A stretch of 15,332 nucleotides of DNA from Rickettsia typhi (GTDB lineage: Bacteria > Pseudomonadota > Alphaproteobacteria > Rickettsiales > UBA1997): contig CAMCFD010000033.1 in assembly GCA_945874115.1 (NCBI GenBank), forward strand, positions 1 to 15,332. Direction: 5' to 3'. The notes below the pieces were generated by a model. The model was not told the DNA's origin and ran no database searches. It saw only the letters and a list, made by a program, of their open reading frames with translations. Position 1 is the stretch's first letter. Every line of letters starts with the position of its first letter. Positions 12,822-15,332 of this stretch are shown here, piece by piece. The position numbers and the translations under genes are program-made.

Positions 12822-13658
12822 TTACTTAAATCTCTCTTTATCCGCATAATAAACGCCAAGCAATTTCACATTTCTTGAGAAAAATCCAAGCTCTTCAAGT
12901 GCCAATCCAACCTTTTGTTGATTAGGATGACCCTCAATTGTAATAAAAAATTTCGCCTGCTCAGAAACGCCACCCGGAATATAACTTTCAAGCTTCACCA
13001 TATTGATTCCGTTGGTCGCAAAGCCTCCAAGAGCCTTATAAAGTGAACCAGTAATATTTCTAATCGTGAATAATAAAGTCGTCAAAACCATTGATTTTTC
13101 TGGGTCGGGGTCAATTCCATCTTTAGCAATCACAATAAAAATCGTGACATTATCATTGCCCGAATCTTGCATATTTTCACGCAAAATTTCGAGCCCATTA
13201 TTCTGCGCAGCTCTTTTCGAACAAATCGCCGCCTTAGTTTTATCGCCATTTTGCGAAACAAATTCTGCCGCTTTCGCCGTATTCGAAAATTCGCGCGTCG
13301 AAACTCCCATTTCACGCAAATTATTTTGACATTGCATTAATGCCTGTGGATGAGACAAAACCTCAGTTACATCATCAATTTTCGTGCCAGAAATTCCTGC
13401 TAAATTATGCGAGATCGGGAAAAAATATTCACCAACAATTGACACCGAACTTGATTGCAACAAATTGTGAATCTCTGAAACCCTTCCCGCGTAAGAATTT
13501 TCAAGCGGAATCATGCCAAAATCAGCTTCACCTCTTTCAACCGCGCCAAAAACATCGTAAAATGTCGGATAAGCCTCAGCCTCATGACTTGGATAAAATT
13601 TCTCGCACGCCAAATAAGAATTAGCACCAACTGAACCTTGAAATGCAATTTTTTTCAT
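12822..13658 (-). CDS. pheA: Prephenate dehydratase with ACT domain
   Basis: The 278-residue monofunctional enzyme converts prephenate to phenylpyruvate, the committed step to phenylalanine. It opens MKKIAFQGSVGANSYLA. ADFGMIPLENSYAGRV (45-60) and ISHNLAG (82-88) are normal catalytic-domain landmarks, and LSHPQALMQCQ follows at 101-111. The ACT regulatory domain spans about 190-275 (ITGSLYKALGGFATNGINM, then KLESYIPGG), with ESY where ESRP is usual, as I recall for alphaproteobacteria. A striking departure is residues 172-174: the near-invariant Thr-Arg-Phe is Thr-Ile-Phe (NDNVTIFIVIA). The chorismate mutase domain found in E. coli PheA is absent. No ribosome binding site is clear, but a good promoter lies at 13695-13723. 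Confidence 0.93.
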   Translation of the reverse strand: MKKIAFQGSVGANSYLACEKFYPSHEAEAYPTFYDVFGAVERGEADFGMIPLENSYAGRVSEIHNLLQSSSVSIVGEYFFPISHNLAGISGTKIDDVTEVLSHPQALMQCQNNLREMGVSTREFSNTAKAAEFVSQNGDKTKAAICSKRAAQNNGLEILRENMQDSGNDNVTIFIVIAKDGIDPDPEKSMVLTTLLFTIRNITGSLYKALGGFATNGINMVKLESYIPGGVSEQAKFFITIEGHPNQQKVGLALEELGFFSRNVKLLGVYYADKERFK

Positions 13659-13694
13659 TTTTTTCGCAATATTGTTAGATTAATCTATATCTTG

Positions 13695-13723
13695 ATAATA
13701 CTAGCTTCAACTTAAAACTTCAA
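13695..13723 (-). promoter_or_regulatory. Sigma-70-like promoter for pheA
   Basis: On the minus strand TTGAAG (13718-13723) and TATTAT (13695-13700) are separated by 17 bases. This gives a transcription start near 13688 and a leader of about 30 bases before the pheA ATG. Confidence 0.6.
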
Positions 13724-13929
13724 CACTATAATTTGCCCTTAACTTTTTTCGCGAGAAAAATTTGACTTCCGCACTATTTTCCAACTTTTAACATTTTTAC
13801 CAAAATATAAGCATAAATTTATTAGTGAAAAATAACATTGCTCACTTTATGACATAAATTCTTGCTTAAAAAATCATAAACGCCAAAACAAAACGTGTTT
13901 TTGCTCTAAAAACGCCTCCAAAAACTCTA

Positions 13930-13959
13930 TTGACAATATCCCTTCTAATGTTGTATAAT
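13930..13959 (+). promoter_or_regulatory. Consensus sigma-70 promoter for the DAHP synthase gene
   Basis: TTGACA (13930-13935) and TATAAT (13954-13959), both exact consensus hexamers, are 18 bases apart. Transcription should begin near 13966, leaving a leader of about 26 bases before the ATG at 13992. Confidence 0.85.
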
Positions 13960-13991
13960 TAGGGTTTAAGAGTAATTTAACGACGCAGTTT

Positions 13992-15332
13992 ATGAAAAAT
14001 AAAGATTGGAAGATTGATTCTTGGAGACCTCTTCCCATAAAACAACAACCGAAATATGACAACCAAGCCTTGCTAGCAAAGGTTGAAACCGACCTTTCTC
14101 ATTTTCCGCCACTTGTCACCGTTGATGAAATTGAGCGTCTAAAAGCAGAATTGGCGCTTGTTTGCGAAGGAAAAGCATTTTTGCTACAATGCGGCGACTG
14201 TGCTGAAAGCTTCACCGAGTTCTCACACGCCAATCTCAAAAGCTTTTTTCGCACCGTAATGCAAATGACCGTCAGCTTAATGCACGGCGTAAAAAAACCC
14301 GTCGTCAAAGTCGGCCGCATCGCCGGACAATATGCAAAACCGCGCTCGCAAGATGATGAAACAATCGACGGCAAAACGCTTCCAAGCTATCGCGGCGACA
14401 TTATTAACGCAATTGATTTTGATGAAAAATCTCGAGTTTCCGACCCAAATCGCCTAATCGACGCTTATTTTTACTCGTCAGCATCGCTAAATTACTTACG
14501 CAGCCTTGCTCTTGGAGGATATGGAAATTTGCGCAAAATCAACAAATGGAACGAAGAATTCGCCCATAATCTGAACAGCAAAAAGAACACGGAAGAAGTC
14601 GTGGCGCGCATCAACGACAATTTATCGTTCATCGAAGCTTGCGGACTAAATTCTGCAACATTGCCACAGCTTACAACTGCAAGCTTTTTCACCTCTCACG
14701 AAGCATTGTTGTTGAATTATGAACAAGCTTTTACCAAGCGCGACAAAGACTCGGGCAAGTTTTATGATCAAAGCGCTCACATGCTCTGGATTGGCGACCG
14801 CACGCGCGCACCAAACGAAGCCCATGTCGAATTTATGCGCGGAATCTCAAACCCAATCGCTTTCAAGGTCGGACCATCAATCACAAAAGAAGATTTATTG
14901 ACATTGCTCGACATCTTGAACCCAAACAACGAAGCGGGACGAATCACGCTTATCTCAAGAATGGGCGCCGGAAAAGTCGAACAATTGTTGACACCTTTAG
15001 TTGAAGCCGTTCGCGACTCTGGCAAAAAAGTAATTTGGTCATGTGATCCAATGCACGGCAACACAATAAAATCATCAAGCGGCTATAAAACACGCAAGTT
15101 TGACGACATTTTATCCGAAATAAAATCATTCTTCGCGGTGCATCGCGCCTGCAAAACCTACGCTGGTGGAATCCACTTCGAAATGACAGGACAAGACGTC
15201 ACAGAATGTTTAGGCGGTAACCAAGAAATCAACGACGAAGACTTGAAAGACCGCTACCACACTCATTGTGACCCAAGATTCAACGCATCACAAAGCGTTG
15301 AATTAGCGTGCTTGATTGCGCAGGAATTAGCG
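13992..15332 (+). CDS. Class II 3-deoxy-D-arabino-heptulosonate 7-phosphate (DAHP) synthase, 3' end cut
   Basis: The frame is open for 447 codons to the window edge, close to the full length of this family (about 450-465). It starts MKNKDWKIDSWRPLPIKQQP. Hallmarks of the plant/actinobacterial-type class II enzyme are LLQCGDCAESF (64-74), VGRIAGQYAKPRS, WIGDRTR (266-272), NPIAFKVGPSI (287-297), SRMGAGKV, VIWSCDPMHGNT and HFEMTGQDVTECLGG. The four metal ligands known from the M. tuberculosis enzyme are present as Cys67, His355, Glu397 and Asp427. It condenses erythrose 4-phosphate and phosphoenolpyruvate, the first step to chorismate. It is divergent from pheA. No ribosome binding site is evident despite the consensus promoter. 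Confidence 0.95.
   Translation, partial: MKNKDWKIDSWRPLPIKQQPKYDNQALLAKVETDLSHFPPLVTVDEIERLKAELALVCEGKAFLLQCGDCAESFTEFSHANLKSFFRTVMQMTVSLMHGVKKPVVKVGRIAGQYAKPRSQDDETIDGKTLPSYRGDIINAIDFDEKSRVSDPNRLIDAYFYSSASLNYLRSLALGGYGNLRKINKWNEEFAHNLNSKKNTEEVVARINDNLSFIEACGLNSATLPQLTTASFFTSHEALLLNYEQAFTKRDKDSGKFYDQSAHMLWIGDRTRAPNEAHVEFMRGISNPIAFKVGPSITKEDLLTLLDILNPNNEAGRITLISRMGAGKVEQLLTPLVEAVRDSGKKVIWSCDPMHGNTIKSSSGYKTRKFDDILSEIKSFFAVHRACKTYAGGIHFEMTGQDVTECLGGNQEINDEDLKDRYHTHCDPRFNASQSVELACLIAQELA

Larger units (their letters stand above)
13659..13991. other. Divergent control region between pheA and the DAHP synthase gene
   Basis: The 333-base gap carries one promoter for each gene, listed separately. 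The middle (about 13730-13925) is AT-rich with no credible ORF. A short T-rich/A-rich inverted repeat, GTGTTTTTGCTCTAAAAACGC, is near 13904 and could be a weak hairpin. I see no leader peptide rich in Phe, Tyr or Trp codons and no T-box or other riboswitch. Confidence 0.45.

Noticed and set aside
13659..13991. Attenuator or riboswitch between pheA and DAHP synthase
   Set aside because: No leader peptide rich in aromatic codons and no stable terminator/antiterminator pair; both promoters leave leaders of only about 26-30 bases.
14099..15064. Minus-strand frames of 66-95 codons at the right end
   Set aside because: They are antisense shadows of class II DAHP synthase, whose catalytic motifs are unmistakable.

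Overview
The window is AT-rich (roughly one-third G+C by eye) bacterial chromosome with short intergenic gaps, genes on both strands and frequent AAGGAG-type ribosome binding sites. The best phylogenetic hint is the C-terminal half of the prephenate dehydratase (KLESY instead of ESRP, then EGHP and FFSRNVKLLGVY), a layout I associate with alphaproteobacteria. A low-GC alphaproteobacterium that still makes its own phenylalanine is my best guess. Genus and lifestyle cannot be read from the window. No phage, transposon, CRISPR, rRNA or tRNA gene was recognised.

Layout. 1-1193 (-) is the start of a large unrecognised protein. 1406-2342 (-) holds three small membrane-associated proteins: a DUF1328-type protein with an apparent frameshift, a two-helix protein and a DUF883/ElaB-like protein. 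2700-3556 (+) has a charged lipoprotein, a coding-like fragment and an unknown 99-103 residue ORF. 3739-4788 (+) encodes a low-complexity Gly/Ser/Gln/Arg protein, convergent with a YbaL/KefB-like antiporter (4732-5916, -). 6106-6252 (-) is a 48-residue ORF that looks like a collapsed copy of the DJ-1/PfpI gene further on. 6385-6654 holds a broken ORF. 6667-7620 (+) is a hemerythrin-CinA-like pair. 7806-8563 (-) is DJ-1/PfpI plus a small cationic peptide. 8827-9489 (+) is a two-repeat lipoprotein. 9533-10161 (-) is a YqjD/YqjE-like pair. 10609-11052 (+) is a DUF6789/YagU-like membrane protein. 11273-13658 (-) carries rsmD, an MsrB-MsrA fusion and pheA. 13992 to the end (+) is class II DAHP synthase.

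How the genes fit together. The middle of the window (about 1.4-11 kb) reads as a loose stress and envelope cluster: DUF1328, two DUF883-type proteins, DJ-1/PfpI, hemerythrin, methionine sulfoxide reductase nearby, lipoproteins and a cation/proton antiporter. Several share near-identical leaders of the form AAAAAGGAGTNNTT before ATG. The right end pairs the first enzyme of the shikimate pathway with the phenylalanine-branch dehydratase on divergent, consensus-like promoters.

The points most worth a second look are the internally deleted DJ-1 paralogue with its duplicated upstream region, the 32-residue basic peptide behind the full-length DJ-1 gene, the loss of the TRF arginine in the prephenate dehydratase, the homopolymer frameshift in the DUF1328 gene, and the terminator lying inside the low-complexity ORF. 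I see no clear undescribed defence or mobile system.
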